Source: Selenomonadaceae bacterium (GTDB taxonomy: Bacteria; Bacillota; Negativicutes; Selenomonadales; Selenomonadaceae). From it: 6,254 nt of DNA. The position numbers and the translations under genes are program-made. Positions 5,771-6,254 of this stretch are shown here, one piece after another. Within the stretch, counting starts at the first letter, position 1, and the number at the start of each line of letters is the position of its first letter. The stretch is from assembly GCA_016280345.1 (NCBI GenBank), contig JAEEGN010000260.1, forward strand, positions 1-6,254, written 5' to 3'. The notes beneath the pieces are model-generated. The model had not been told where the DNA came from, did not search any database, and saw only the letters and a program-made list of their open reading frames with translations.

Positions 5771-6238
5771 ATGAATGATACTCGAGATAACGTGTCGAAT
5801 TATCAAAAAGAGCGGGCTGCGTTTCAGCGCAGGCACTTCAAGTTTACGTATTGCCCTGCGTCTGTGCTCTTGGGCTGTGCATGTATGAAGTGTCCTCTTA
5901 AGGGCGAGTGCGTCAAATGCAATCCTGGAAGTCTCCTTGGGGTAGATCATCAGACAATTACTGCAGATTCGGATGGCAACAGTCGGTTCACTTTCCGCCC
6001 GTATAAGGCATCGTTATATGAGCAACGCAGAAAGAACCTTCAGAGGTTTTGTGACTATTTCAAGCTTAGACTTGAAATATCTGACGAAGTAACATACGGT
6101 GAGGACACGTACACAGTTTACATCACCCCGACAGATGACAGTCCTCGGTTTCGCAGCGGCGGCCGGGTGCTGGGGCAACCGTGGTATGGCAAGGACTCGC
6201 CGCATTACCGGTATCGCAACATAATGAAAAGGCGGTAA
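5771..6238 (+). CDS. Cysteine-rich hypothetical protein, possible metal-binding knuckle
   Basis: Read from the ATG at 5771, the product has 155 residues. An N-terminal basic segment (YQKERAAFQRRHFKF) is followed by a cysteine cluster with C28, C36, C38, C41, C47 and C50, spaced C-x7-C-x-C-x2-C-x5-C-x2-C. Six cysteines in 23 residues, with CxxC pairs, suggest zinc or iron-sulfur binding, though I recognise no named family. The C-terminal half is basic and has a Tyr/Arg-rich end (HYRYRNIMKRR). No membrane segment is visible. The start is uncertain. In-frame alternatives are ATG 5753, with a weak AGGA 15 nt upstream; GTG 5792; and ATG 5699, which would overlap the small ORF. None has a strong SD. 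The stop is 2 bp before the next ATG. It lies downstream of the methyltransferase/ATPase unit in the same orientation, but nothing ties it functionally to that unit. Confidence 0.75.
   Translation: MNDTRDNVSNYQKERAAFQRRHFKFTYCPASVLLGCACMKCPLKGECVKCNPGSLLGVDHQTITADSDGNSRFTFRPYKASLYEQRRKNLQRFCDYFKLRLEISDEVTYGEDTYTVYITPTDDSPRFRSGGRVLGQPWYGKDSPHYRYRNIMKRR
6227..6235 (+). promoter_or_regulatory. Probable ribosome binding site for the gene starting at 6241
   Basis: AAAAGGCGG, in the last codons of the cysteine-rich gene, ends 5 nt before an ATG at 6241. The AAGG core lies 8 nt upstream, a normal spacing. Confidence 0.5.
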
Positions 6239-6240
6239 TC

Positions 6241-6254
6241 ATGGGACTTGTGAA
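6241..6254 (+). CDS. First codons of a downstream gene (truncated by window edge)
   Basis: An ATG with a plausible SD begins 2 bp after the stop of the cysteine-rich gene. Only M-G-L-V and two more bases are present, so nothing can be said of the product beyond likely co-transcription. Confidence 0.45.

Overview
The window is a densely packed, single-direction (+ strand) bacterial or phage/island gene cluster of intermediate GC. No non-coding gap exceeds about 40 bp. Purine-rich Shine-Dalgarno (SD) sequences (AGGAGG, AAGGTGG, GGAGG) and 4-14 bp overlaps show bacterial-type operon translation. The sequence alone does not identify the host. I see no rRNA, tRNA, CRISPR array, transposase, integrase or phage structural gene.

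Layout: (1) 2-175 is the C-terminal end of an upstream protein whose stop codon touches the next start. (2) 176-1834 is a C5-cytosine DNA methyltransferase with all the main catalytic motifs and an unexplained N-terminal extension of about 205 residues. (3) 1831-3888 is a GHKL-fold (Hsp90/MutL/MORC-like) ATPase followed by a disordered linker with nine glycines and a small C-terminal domain. (4) 3875-4780 is an unrecognised 301-residue protein with an acidic tail. (5) 4792-5589 is a 265-residue protein resembling, from memory, the DUF6339 family. (6) 5614-5730 is a 38-residue small ORF with a good ribosome binding site. (7) 5771-6238 is a cysteine-rich protein that may bind a metal. (8) 6241 onward is the first codons of another gene.

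Genes 2-5 are tied together by a 4-bp overlap, a 14-bp overlap and an 11-bp gap, so they almost certainly form one translationally coupled unit. A C5 methyltransferase coupled to a GHKL ATPase is the signature of the restriction-modification-like systems with MutL/MORC-type ATPases predicted by comparative genomics (Iyer, Abhiman and Aravind, 2008). The best overall reading is a multi-gene anti-phage or anti-foreign-DNA system. The methyltransferase would mark self DNA, the ATPase would act as a nucleotide-driven clamp or switch on DNA, and the two accessory proteins would provide sensing, assembly or effector functions. No recognisable nuclease lies inside the window. The effector is therefore outside it, hidden in one of the unrecognised proteins, or absent. 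The small genes downstream (6-8) look like accessory or mobile-element cargo and may not belong to the system.
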